DNA of 64,000 bases from Tubulanus polymorphus (GCF_964204645.1 NW_027437433.1:1-64000); one strand, 5' to 3'. Numbered from the stretch's first letter, positions 1-8,833 are shown. Numbers and translations are program-made. Notes: generated by a model from the sequence alone, not told the origin.

Positions 1-15
1 ACTGCCCCAATGGCG

Positions 16-456
16 TTAGGCAGTTAGGAGAGACTTGAAGGCTTGAAGGCTCTCGGCGGTCACCGTTGTGGCGGGTAAGGTATTCTATTCAGCGATGGTC
101 CTTGGGAAAAATGACCACTCGCGTACTTCGGATGAACACGTTGGCCGCTGGAATGCATGCTGGCTCAGGCCTCTGGGGTAGCGTATTGGCTTGACGAGAC
201 GAGTACGGTATTGGTGTCTAGGTTGGCCAGTGTCATTGGTAATCTTGTACATCATGGCTAGTCTGGCATTCCTGCACCTATTCTCCAGTGTCGGCCATTT
301 CAGCTTCGCCAACATTGCTGTGACGCTTGAGCGGTTGTGTTGACTATTGGTGACAAACTGTGCTGCTCGACGTTGGACCATCTCTAGTTTTCGGATATCT
401 GAGGACTGATGAGGAACCCATACATCTCTATTCACTGATGCGTGAAAAACCATCAT
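16..456 (-). pseudogene. LINE (non-LTR retrotransposon) reverse-transcriptase C-terminal tail, 5'-truncated, nonsense-mutated
   Basis: On the minus strand, 456 down to 88 encodes a 123-residue stretch typical of the region after the reverse-transcriptase domain in jockey/CR1-like LINE ORF2 proteins. Diagnostic blocks are VPHQ, DIRKLEMVQRRAAQFV, a WPTLE..CRNARLAMMYKI block and EWSFFPRTIAE near the end. A TAG stop at 85-87 sits where the family normally has Trp (TGG) before N-x-LP. The same frame then continues through NTLPATTVTAESLQAFKSLL to a TAA at 16-18, so the TAG looks like a single nonsense change. Upstream, a TGA directly precedes the first Met and homology stops near 456, the usual 5' truncation. 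The element's 3' end lies off the window. It is a dead copy with no expected activity. Family assignment is from remembered sequence pattern, not a search. Confidence 0.75.
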
Positions 457-1432
457 TCAGTAAAAAGTATAAATAACATTAAGAGTGGATCGAGGCCTAA
501 GCTATTACTATCAATACAGATGGAGCATTTGACCCCGCAGATACCCTGGATTTTAGAGTGCTTTCTCTCACAGGTTTCTATGTTTATTTCAGGGTGATGC
601 TCTACTTATTAACTGCACTCATCAAGAAGTTCAAGCCGGAATAACTGTTTGGCGATGAAGTGAACAAGTGATCCCTCAAATCAGGTAGATATATCTTAGG
701 CCCTCATCACAGACCTCTACAAACCAGTTTCAGTGGTGTTTTAAAACCGAGTTAACCAAAATCCAAGCAGGTTTTCAGCGCAGTTCTCAAATCATTGATG
801 CCATCATGATTTAAAACATGTCAAAGATTGCGGCTAAATTTACTGTGTTTTGGATTTTGCAAAAATATTCGCTGTGAAAAAATTCACTGCAGAAATATCA
901 AACATGTTTGAATGGTGCGATTCACCTGCTGCTGAGCAACGAACACGCTGAAATTGACTGCGCGTCAAATGAATGAATTATTGATTCTAAATGACTGTGA
1001 TGTTTCATGCTGATTAGAGGATTTGTAGGGATGTCCCAGGTTCGAACCCAGTAATTCTGATCAGATGATAAACCAGGGTGTCTCATATACTTCAAATATT
1101 TACTACGACTGACATGATCACCATCTATTGGAATTTTACTGAGCTACCAAATTATTGGATTGAACTGTATATCACAGACGCCATCTATTGGAAATTTAGA
1201 AATTTATATCTTGATTATAAAAAAACGTGAAATTTATTTTAGATAAACACAAAATATTTCTCAAGTTGAGTCTGAACTTTTTGTTTTGATTGAGTGACTG
1301 TTCAAACCCTTTCACGAATTAGGTATCCTATTAGTACAGAGATGAATTTGATAATACCAGTGTCTGGTAAATTTTACATCAATCAGAATCTACTCGACCA
1401 AAATAAAGAAACTTGAAACCAAATTTGAGAAT
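457..1432. other. AT-rich intergenic stretch, no gene identified
   Basis: No open frame of note. Three small things are visible. An exon-like 22-codon run (593-658) follows a TTTATTTCAG acceptor-like site. A perfect B-box-like GGTTCGAACCC (1039-1049) lacks a recognisable A box or foldable T-arm. A CCATCTATTGGAA direct repeat occurs at 1121-1133 and 1181-1193, 60 bp apart. None is enough to call a gene. Confidence 0.5.
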
Positions 1433-1435
1433 CTA

Positions 1436-1642
1436 GGCTAAAAAAAAATGATACCTTGTTTCTTCGAGCTAATAAGTTGACCCGCCTATCTACCTTATAC
1501 ATTACTATTTTTTAAAAATCGTGACCAATTTTACCATAACAGACCCAGCAGCTGTAGAAATGAACTGATTACAAATTTTGTCATATTTTACAAAAATGAC
1601 CCGGCCGCTGCGGGGAAACAAGGTATCAATTTTTGTTTAGCC
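1436..1642. mobile_element. MITE-like element with ~27-bp TIRs and 3-bp TSD
   Basis: Left TIR 1436-1462 (GGCTAAA...CCTTGTTTC) and right TIR 1615-1642 are inverted copies that differ by one indel and one or two substitutions. Both outer ends are GGCTAAA. The flanks carry the same trinucleotide CTA (1433-1435 and 1643-1645), consistent with a 3-bp target-site duplication. The 207-bp total has no coding capacity, which fits a non-autonomous cut-and-paste element. A 3-bp TSD is PIF/Harbinger-like, but CTA is not the classic TWA target, so the superfamily is left open. Confidence 0.6.
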
Positions 1643-2730
1643 CTACAGGGCTTCATTTCTGAACGATTGTTGTTTGTTTTGATTGGTGCGTTGTCATGGT
1701 GATGGCAATGTGAAATCCTGAATCCGATGTCTGGAAAAATAGTTATTCCTCAAAACAGCCAAATTTCATACTGAAATGAATAACTACACTTATTTTCATC
1801 GATATGATTACAAAATGAATTTATTTGAGCAAAATATTTCATACAAATTTATCACTGAAATATAAAATTCGACCTCGAATGAAATGAAAGGGTATTGAGT
1901 CTTGGTGACCTCTAGATACTTCAGACCGCACAGATGATGATGATGATGATGATGAAAACTTTTATTTGTGTTCTCCTCTTCTTCAGAGTCGGTCTATAAA
2001 TAGATTAAGAAAAGATATCTGCATTTTTACTTTAAAAGTCATTATCAGACCACACCGAGGGGGGGTTGAGAGGTTTGAGACGGAGAACCCCGGTTCATAA
2101 TGAATGAATGGTCCCACATCTCAAATATTACTATATATATTACTAAAACCTCCAAAAATCCAGTTGCTACCTGGTTCAAGTTGACGTGTTTTGACCAGTC
2201 AGAAACTTTGACCCCAAGTCCCGATTTATCATTCAAAGTGACGTAGATGTAAACAGTATCTCATGAGACCAGTATTAAGCTCCTAATCGTATCGAAGGAG
2301 TCTCTACGAACCTGTTCGCTGGACGTTCGTCGCCCGATAGTTTATCGAGACAATTATATGCCCTCCATATGATTTCTTCAGTCAGTTTTTATGTCACATA
2401 GTCTCGTGTACGACGCCGTCTCTATAATGAGATCACAAACATAGACTCGCCCAGTGAGAGGGAAGTCGGTGTCTTCAAGTTCCGGTTCTGGAATATCATA
2501 AAAAAAACTACCATAAACCTTTATAAACACCCCTTACACCTCACTCAGTAAAGTATCAAGGCTGAAACTACCCCTGGCTCGATATTTCAAGAGATAACGT
2601 AACAAGTGCCCATCCCGCATCCCGCTGTCGCAATAGCTCATCCCCCTATTGTAACAACACAATAGAACACGCCACAATTGAAATATCCCGTGCACTAGCA
2701 ATAGACGATATCCCCCAATTGAGATCGATT
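1643..2730. other. Intergenic, no gene identified
   Basis: Apart from the GAT microsatellite near 1.93 kb, nothing is recognisable. The short open frame on the minus strand near 2.05-2.24 kb has no family features and is probably chance. Confidence 0.5.
1933..1955 (+). repeat. (GAT)n microsatellite
   Basis: Seven perfect GAT units followed by GA. It is a simple-sequence tract with no associated gene. Confidence 0.95.
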
Positions 2731-2856
2731 AGCCAATCAGCGGCCGCGTACTGTGGAGCGTGTCTGGGCTTGTCGCAGGCGCCGGGAAATTCGATTTCAG
2801 CAATAAATCGAAATATCAGTCGAATCGTGCGCCATCTTTCGCTATTCTGATTGGAT
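2731..2856. promoter_or_regulatory. Candidate TATA-less promoter: CCAAT / YY1-like / inverted CCAAT cluster
   Basis: AGCCAATCAG (2731-2740) is a full NF-Y-type CCAAT box followed by a GC-rich NotI-containing stretch (2739-2748). CGCCATCTT (2830-2838) is the reverse complement of the YY1 core AAGATGGCG. CTGATTGG (2847-2854) is a second CCAAT box in inverted orientation. CpG density here is higher than in the flanks. Metazoan housekeeping promoters often combine these motifs, but no gene is securely attached in either direction and the motif geometry does not settle direction. Inference only. Confidence 0.3.
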
Positions 2857-3485
2857 TTCACTCGCAAAGGAATACAATACGGAGAAAATGTTATAGAGGA
2901 GGTTTTCGAGTGAAAAAATTTAATATTTTCAATCGAAATTTGATGAAAATATTGCCATTTTGTGAATGGATTTCATGAAAATTCTAAGACTGGACACGGA
3001 ATTAAATTTACTTTAAAAACGTAGGATTGGATGAACTTAAATAATCACTGGATACACGTCGGAATCTGAGAAAAAGTTGCAGTTGTGTAAGTAAGTTTTT
3101 TTGTATCAACGACGGATTTATTGTTTTATACTTTAGGGATATGTTTTTCTTGAACTATATTTAGAAAGTAAGGTAAAGGTTAAACTTTGCTCGTTACAAA
3201 ATGCAATTCAAATCTACTCACGACTGGACTAATTTGACCCAACAATCAATATAGTGCTTTATGCATAAATTCTGCGCGATATTTCTCTTTAAAAAACCTC
3301 CTCATTAGTCATCCTCATTAATCTGGGTGTCTAGTTGACTGATACAAATTACGTAACAGTAAAACAACAAACTGCGTTACGATGATGAACTGTGTTTTTA
3401 TGTCGGTTTGATAGTTTATACGAGTTGAATTTACATAAATAAAATATTAGGAATTAAACTGAGGAATATTTTGAGAGAGACTCAG
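2857..3485. other. Intergenic; donor-like GTAAGT only
   Basis: If the upstream motif cluster is a promoter firing rightwards, a first exon could end at the GTAAGT at 3091-3096. No convincing coding sequence is present, so any exon here would be untranslated or spurious. Confidence 0.3.
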
Positions 3486-3781
3486 TAAGAGAGCGGTGCC
3501 GCATTAGAGACACAGGGCGGGGTAAGAGAGCGGTGCCGCATTAGAGACACAGGGCGGGGTAAGAGAGCGGTGCCGCATTAGAGACACAGGGCGGGGTAAG
3601 AGAGCGGTGCCGCATTAGAGACACAGGGCGGGGTAAGAGAGCGGTGCCACATTAGAGACACAGGGCGGGGTAAGAGAGCGGTGCCGCATTAGAGACACAG
3701 GGCGGGGTAAGAGAGCGGTGCCACATTAGAGACACAGGGCGGGGTAAGAGAGCGGTGCCGCATTAGAGACACAGGGCGGGG
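3486..3781 (+). repeat. 37-bp GC-rich minisatellite, eight units
   Basis: Eight consecutive 37-bp units (8 x 37 = 296 bp, no length variation) begin TAAGAGAGCGGTGCC and end GGGCGGGG. The only variation seen is GTGCCGCA versus GTGCCACA, with the A variant in units 5 (3634-3670) and 7 (3708-3744). A partial TAAG follows at 3782-3785. Near-identity points to very recent expansion. Confidence 0.97.
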
Positions 3782-3785
3782 TAAG

Positions 3786-4524
3786 CTGTGTTTTAGGCCG
3801 CGCTCTATTATCAACTACATCTCATTTTGCTGATAATCACTGATCAGCTCTTACAGTAACTCAGTATACTAGTTTGATTCTTGATATAAAGAAAAGTCGA
3901 GGGCAGTAGGGATTTGTACTGGTATCAGGGGTAGATAGCAGATTGCAGAACTAGTTTCACTCATTTCAGTATGAATCAGTTATGACAAAATGAGACAATT
4001 TGTAGACTGCGTTATGTTTTCCAGGGTTTGACTAGTTCTAAGTTGGATGATCGACAAATTTGTCACACATATTAAGGTACTGATCTAAAATGACCATGAT
4101 TTTTGAAAACGATATTTTTTCGGACTAATCGCAAGATTTAACAATCTTAAAGGCACTTAAGTTTATACATTGGTTAAATGGGACATTCGAAATAAATTCA
4201 AGTTAAATGATTTTCAACTAATAAAACTACGATAGCGGTGTTGCATTAGTTCATCACGCAGGAACCTGTCACAAAATCATACACAGATACATTCAGTATT
4301 AAAACGGTCCAGTTTGAGATGATATTGATATTGTATTGTTAATGATTTGCGTATAGTGACCTGCATTGAGTAAACGATGTAAAGAAGATGATTTATAGTC
4401 AAGTGAAATGTGTCAAATGTCATTGTTTATTGTTCTCGGACAATACGATGCAAATGCCTACGTGATGCGCGTTCAAACGGTTTCATCCAGTTTAGATATT
4501 CATATTTTGTACCAGTTTAGCTAA
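3786..4524. other. Intergenic; one diverged outlier of the 37-bp unit
   Basis: AGCGGTGTTGCATTAG (4234-4249) matches the minisatellite core AGCGGTGCCGCATTAG at 14 of 16 positions. It may be a dispersed relative or ancestor of the 37-bp repeat. Nothing else is recognised. Confidence 0.35.
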
Positions 4525-4588
4525 ACCGACGAGTATGACTAACTTTGTATCCAATCACCGACGAGTATGACTAATTATGGGTCGAATC
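4525..4588 (+). repeat. Two-copy 32-bp tandem duplication
   Basis: ACCGACGAGTATGACTAA occurs at 4525-4542 and again at 4557-4574. The remainder of each 32-bp unit is diverged. Confidence 0.7.
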
Positions 4589-5682
4589 ATTGATGAGGAT
4601 GTTTTGGAGGCTGGACCCGGTGTTGGCGGCACCGAAACCTCATGAAAATATAAAATAATCATTAAAATTCAAATTTCAAGTTAAATCAATTGCTATAAGA
4701 TATTTCTATAGTATCTGATTTATACTGATACATACTTCATGCAGTTCGGAATGGATTGATTTCACCAGAGCCGCGCAGTTTATAGAGCGAAGATGGATTA
4801 TGACCAGTGACCCAATAGTTAGATAATATGAAATATGAAGCTTCATTGTGTTCGACCATTCTTGTCGTTCGTTGTGTCCAGCACAGATTATTACATCTGG
4901 GTGTCAAGTGTACATTATTCATATGACTGTCGGACTTAGAGGTGCTCGCACGTCATGTCTACAGTAAAAATCAGACATTTTATCATACCTACATCTTGTG
5001 AACACGATTGTGAATGGAATCGCGATATAACTAATTCAGGATTAATATGACCTGTTCTCAAAAACTGTGAACTGTTACTGGAAACTAAATTTCTTCTTAT
5101 TCAAGATTTATTCGGCACGTTATCAAAAACACAAGGATTCAAATTGACTCAAAGATTATCATTGGATTCATACATAACACACGCTGGATTGGATAAACTG
5201 TAAGTTAAAAAAACATTAACAGCTGAAATTATGTTTTATAGGTTTAGTTAGTTATTAGGAACTTACTCGGTGAGTTAGTAAGTTATAGTATTACATGGAA
5301 ATATAATGGGTTAATTTAAGTGAAGAAATTAGGGTGCTATGCGTGGTGTCCTGGGAGTTCTCAGTTGGAGGAAGCTGTTTGTTTATTTTGATGCTTAATA
5401 TCTTAGTTTCAGGATCCTGTATTTCATGCTTCTTTTTTCCAGGGTTTCTCTCTTTTCTATTTCCAGGTGTTTTTCTTTTTTTTCAGAATATCGGTTTTTT
5501 AAATCTATTGCTTTACTAGACAACGCCTATTATGTAAATGAATTATTTGAAATAAACATGACAATTTCAGGGTCATCGCTGAGACAAGACCCCACAGAGA
5601 CTAGGCCACAGAGTACGTGTCTTCACCCCCAGCACACAACAGAGTGGCCCGATTCAGGTGCGGCCTGTATGTTCTATTTCAG
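4589..5682. other. Intergenic or intronic; weak exon-like pieces
   Basis: An open stretch 5051-5199 ends at a good splice-donor-like GTAAGT (5200-5205). It has no ATG in frame, and a second frame is also open, so the reading frame is undecided. From 5400 to 5490 there are several pyrimidine-rich TTTCCAGG/TTTCAG acceptor-like sites. The hydrophobic open frame there is just translated pyrimidine tract. No family is recognised. Confidence 0.2.
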
Positions 5683-5808
5683 TTAGAAGACCAAGACCCC
5701 CCTAGTCACAGAAGATTGAACCTGAAGTTGAATGATGATGACAGAGTGACTGAAGAATTCCGGTGGGATCTGTATAACATGTCTCTCTTTCAGTATTCCC
5801 CTCCCTAA
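5683..5808 (+). CDS. Candidate terminal exon of an unidentified gene
   Basis: A pyrimidine-rich acceptor (GTTCTATTTCAG, 5671-5682) precedes a 41-codon open run starting LEDQDPPSHRRLNLKLND, continuing through a charged DDRVTEEFRWDLYN stretch and ending at TAA (5806-5808). An AATAAA polyadenylation-type hexamer follows at 5947-5952, a plausible 3'UTR length. The composition, polar and charged without low complexity, looks more protein-like than the neighbouring frames. The frame is also open upstream to 5605, so the exon could begin earlier, for example after the CCCCCAG at 5626-5632. No family was recognised and no upstream partner exon is established. It could be chance. Confidence 0.25.
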   Translation, partial: LEDQDPPSHRRLNLKLNDDDRVTEEFRWDLYNMSLFQYSPP

Positions 5809-5946
5809 CCCCTAAACCCGAGCCCGAATAGGTAGGCCGAATATATAGGTTAGGTTAGAATAGTTATTTGATAAATCTGTGAATTAGAACATAATTTCAG
5901 CTGTTGATATAAAATGCAGTTGTAATTTCAAGTGGAACTTTTTAAC

Positions 5947-5952
5947 AATAAA
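5947..5952 (+). terminator. AATAAA polyadenylation-type hexamer
   Basis: Canonical AATAAA 139 bp after the TAA of the candidate terminal exon. The hexamer is common by chance in AT-rich DNA, so it supports the exon only weakly. Confidence 0.2.
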
Positions 5953-6681
5953 AGTTGCATTTATTTACAATTGAACTGGATTGAAAATGTTTGACAGTTT
6001 GTGAGTTAAGTGTGATTTGATTAAGATGAAGAGTTGAACTGTTGAACTCTACTTCTTATAAAATACAAATGACATTTACTTACGTACAACTGGTTTCAGG
6101 TTCAGACAGCACCCGCCCCACCCGGTCGGGTCCTATTCCTGTGGTACCTGGGTTTCTGGTTTATTTGGTTGAATTAATTTACTGATTTTGGTCGCGCTGT
6201 TTTTGATGTCGATATTTCTCGCGTATATTTTTAGAAGACGCAGTTTGTAATGTTGAAGTTTAGTTTAATTGATGATTCAAATTATTGAATAACTATTATA
6301 TTTAAATCATTCACACCTTGTTATTTTGAGGTCTCCTCTCAATTTCATATATTAATCTCGTAATAGCAGCGGTTGTTTTCGTACCATTGAACATCAGTGT
6401 TTTATTGCAAACATAGAAATTCATTACATAAAACAGAATTAAAGTCAACAATTTATTACTATTATTCTATAGATTATAAATGTTGGATGTGGCTCGACCT
6501 TTTAAGTCATCATTTTGAAGTCATTTCGTGCTGTTTGATTTTTCTCACGGCGAGTCTAAGTAGGTAGGTCTCTGTGTATTGTAATTTTACGGGGTCAGTT
6601 ACTCCAATTTCGCAACCCTCTCGTTGTCAATACGATAAAATTAAAGAAGTTTCAAAATTCACTACTGAATTCGTTATAAAC
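5953..6681. other. Intergenic; one exon-like piece
   Basis: After a TGGTTTCAG acceptor-like site, 6100-6185 is GC-richer than its surroundings. It is open in two frames, one ending TGA at 6183-6185 and the other TAA at 6175-6177. It might be an alternative last exon, but the frame is undecidable by eye. The rest is featureless AT-rich DNA. Confidence 0.2.
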
Positions 6682-6758
6682 TGTTGAAACTGATTATAAA
6701 TAGATATGAGTCGGGGTGTACTGAACTGAATTCAAATAGATAGGTTGAAAGATTCAGA
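6682..6758 (+). repeat. Outermost decayed fragments of the 102-bp satellite
   Basis: 6682-6706 resembles the TATTGAACTGATTTAAAATA part of the satellite with small indels. 6711-6758 matches satellite positions roughly 26-73 (GGTGTACTGAACTGA, AATAGATAGGTTGAAAGATT). It marks the true left edge of the satellite, nearly 6 kb before the continuous array. Confidence 0.75.
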
Positions 6759-7139
6759 TTCAGGGTTGTTTTACTAAACTGGAAATGAACTAAGTTAGCC
6801 CCCTTCCCCCGGGTTAAAGTAAATAATATTCTATAAGACCGGACCAAAACTGTTTTTCCCACTCGTCCTATCACCAGTGACGATAAACAATAGATTCTCA
6901 GAAATATTTACGTTAATTCATTCTCCACGAGCACGGAGGATACGGCCCCTGATTCAAGATTTTGTGAGGTGTTCAAACACAAAAAAGTCACGAGAAACGC
7001 CTATTAAGACTTTGACTAATTAAAACCCGCAACCAGTTTAATTGTTTACCGAAGAGTCGGCTTTCCCGTTAGTTCATATGGAGTGTCATACAACTTGCCA
7101 TACACACGTAAGTGGCCATCCATTGTCAACGCTCGGGGC
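6759..7139. mobile_element. 381-bp insertion in a satellite monomer, 13-bp flanking repeat
   Basis: TGAAAGATTCAGA is present at 6746-6758 and 7140-7152, immediately flanking this segment. Satellite sequence reaches monomer position 73 on the left and resumes at position 74 at 7153, so deleting the segment plus one repeat copy restores the monomer in register. That is the signature of an insertion with a 13-bp target-site duplication, a length usual for target-primed retrotransposition (SINE or truncated LINE). No TIRs, coding frame or A/B boxes are seen, and no clear poly(A) tail, so the family is unknown. Confidence 0.6.
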
Positions 7140-7340
7140 TGAAAGATTCAGAATTTTCTGACTACTTATGCTTCTGAAGTTGATGGATTCAATCTGAAAA
7201 GATGGGTTAAGGCGTATTGAACTGAATTTAAATAGATAGGTGGAAAGATTCTTGAGAATTTTCTTGCTACTTATGCTCCTGATGATGATGGACTCGATCT
7301 GAAATGATAGGATAAGGTAAACTGAACTGATTTCCAGTAG
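7140..7340 (+). repeat. Detached satellite monomers (B/D-like end, D-like, first half of A-type)
   Basis: 7153-7181 completes the interrupted monomer. 7182-7286 is a D-like unit (105 bp, small indels). 7287-7340 is the first 54 bp of an A-type monomer (GACTCGATCTGAAATGATAG...), ending in GTAG exactly where the large insertion begins. Divergence from the core array is high, as expected for an array edge. Confidence 0.85.
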
Positions 7341-7654
7341 AACGCGTTCTCAAATGTTTTGATACTTTCTCAGTTTGTATCAAAAATATTGGTCCCGATT
7401 TTTGGTCCCTAAGTCCTGAAAAATGATAAATTTACAGTGTAAAATCGTACAAACGTTTCATCTATACCACAAAACACTTTATTTCCTGACCAATTTATGA
7501 TGTTATGTGTGGGCCATAGACCTCAATATCTGCCTGTGATCTCAACTTTCAATTAAGATTACGTAAGCTACTCGTGCCCAAAACGCGACAGGTGCACAAT
7601 AGAAAGTTACGCGCAGGGTACTTTTATTGTCGCCAACATAGAGGACCGATATTT
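7341..7654 (+). repeat. Left terminal inverted repeat of the 5.25-kb element
   Basis: About 314 bp, alignable end to end with 12282-12588 in inverse orientation. Shared blocks include CAAATGTTTTGATACTTTCT, AGTCCTGAAAAATGATAAAT, AAAATCGTACAAACG, GTGGGCCATAGA and TTACGTAAGCTA. Identity is estimated by eye in the low-to-mid 70 percent range. Confidence 0.85.
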
Positions 7655-7656
7655 TT

Positions 7657-7706
7657 CTAAAGACTATTAGCCATCATCACGCCTGATGATGGCTAATAGT
7701 CTTTAG
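7657..7706. repeat. Perfect palindrome: 23-bp arms, 4-nt spacer
   Basis: Arms 7657-7679 and 7684-7706 are exact reverse complements around CGCC (7680-7683). The right arm is part of the dispersed hammerhead-like repeat, so the palindrome is a head-to-head junction of two copies of its first bases. The left copy loses the motif after TTAG, with no following GAAAC. It begins 2 bp after left-TIR homology ends. Confidence 0.95.
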
Positions 7707-7719
7707 CCGAAACGTTGCG
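7680..7719 (+). ncRNA. Candidate minimal hammerhead-ribozyme motif
   Basis: Order of elements: CGC (7680-7682, helix I strand), CTGATGA core (7683-7689), T7690, GGCTAA (7691-7696) pairing with TTAGCC (7703-7708) as helix II around a 6-nt loop, GAAA (7709-7712), C-GTT (7713-7716), then GCG (7717-7719), which pairs with the first CGC. Helix III would be the self-complementary ACGT, which could form only in a dimer. Such short-helix-III hammerheads are known from Penelope-like retroelements. The unpaired T7690 between the core and helix II is non-canonical and may abolish activity. Confidence 0.35.
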
Positions 7720-7792
7720 CAAATATATATAACTCTTCTATTCAAGTTTCTCGTTTTGGCTGAACTTATTGTGGGATTTCTCTTGTTATTCA
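7680..7792 (+). mobile_element. Dispersed repeat copy 1 (Penelope-like-end type, tentative)
   Basis: Shares with the reverse complement of 8741-8833 the CTGATGATGGCTAATAG start, GCCGAAAC, then GCTGAA..TCAT/TTAT and GTGGGATTT.TCT.GTTATTCA. Homology stops after GTTATTCA at about 7792. The same family occurs twice in opposite orientation about 1 kb apart. No reverse transcriptase is present. Confidence 0.6.
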
Positions 7793-8740
7793 TATAAGCG
7801 TATTTTAGTCCTGATTTGAATGAATGTACCCACATTTTAGGCAATGAATCGAGACTTGGTTTTATCCCATAGCGTCAACGCTAGTTCATGCTTGAGATGA
7901 GATTGTTGGTTTATATTTTGAACTCTGTAAAGAAGTTTTGTACATTTAAGCGTGAATGACGCACTGTGATGAACTATTGTACGAAATAACATATTAAATT
8001 TAATGAAAGAATCTTAATGTTCCAAAAGGAATATAAGTGTAGTTAAGATTAATAGTTGTTTTTTTCCTTAATGAAAACCGATGATATAAAATAATTTAGC
8101 TTATTATCCCCAAAGTAAAAATCCCCCGGTAAAATATTCCCAATATTTGATCTAACTAACATAAAATCAACACAATTTATTATGTTAAAAAAAACTCAAC
8201 TCATAGATTCTAGATTTTATTGCACTTCTATTAACTGAAGATGATAGTAATGATGTATAGATGTATAATATGATGACCGAACGTTTGATGAGGAATAACT
8301 ACTGTGGTTAGATACAATTCTCATTCTTAGGATACGAATCGGTTGATTGAATTCGGTCATTTAAACTACTGGCTAATTTACAGTGATCACTATTGAAACG
8401 ATTAATTGAAGTGCCCTTGAAATCAAGATAGATTCCTGTTGCGTAAATTAACTAATTTTTAAGCGACCACCTTCTATTGTCGGTATTCGGTTAGCTCTTG
8501 GTTAGCCAGAAGTTTTACCATACAGACTCGGACTAGATGATTGACTTAAATCTTTGAATCAAAATATTGTCACTGGAGTAAATATATATTCCTTATTACA
8601 CTTTCAGCAGTGATCATATTTTATATGTAAATTGAAGGTATTACTGTCATCTAAAGTTAATAAGGTATTAGAATCGCAAAATTTAAGTTGTTCAAAACCA
8701 ACATGAAAATGAGAAGAAAATACACAATATCCGTGTATGG
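7793..8740. other. AT-rich interior of the TIR element, no gene
   Basis: Lies between the two inverted copies of the dispersed repeat. A single pair of GTAAAAATCCCCC-type minisatellite units sits at 8115-8141. No coding frame is recognised. This could be body sequence of a decayed element whose ends are the two inverted copies. Confidence 0.4.
8115..8141 (+). repeat. Outlier units of the GGTAAAAATCCCC minisatellite
   Basis: GTAAAAATCCCCC followed by GGTAAAATATTCCC, nearly two units of the motif that is tandem at 9599-9708. Confidence 0.7.
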
Positions 8741-8833
8741 TGAATAACGAGACAAATCCCACGATGAATTCAGCTAAAAATCAAATGTTCTACGAGCTAT
8801 GTTTCGGCTAATGCTATTAGCCATCATCAGGCC
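8741..8833 (-). mobile_element. Dispersed repeat copy 2 with decayed hammerhead-like motif
   Basis: Minus-strand reading: GGC (8833-8831), CTGATGA (8830-8824), T, GGCTAA/TTAGCC helix II (8822-8817 with 8811-8806), GAAAC (8805-8801), ATA, GCT. Relative to copy 1 the expected CGT after GAAA has become CAT, as CpG decay would give, so the helix III pairing is lost. The downstream part matches copy 1 to GTTATTCA (8741). Confidence 0.6.

Noticed and set aside
1039-1049. tRNA gene or tRNA-derived SINE from the B-box-like GGTTCGAACCC
   Set aside because: No A box at the expected distance and the T-arm stem does not pair.
2646-2978. Overlapping 72-73-codon frames on both strands across the promoter-like cluster
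   Set aside because: Opposite-strand overlap, no recognisable domain, and composition that follows local base content.
4737-4922. 61-codon minus-strand frame
   Set aside because: Short, no recognisable family and no supporting promoter or splice context.
5334-5519. Hydrophobic 61-codon frame as a membrane protein
   Set aside because: It is the translation of a T-rich tract with repeated acceptor-like TTTCCAGG sites; no family features.
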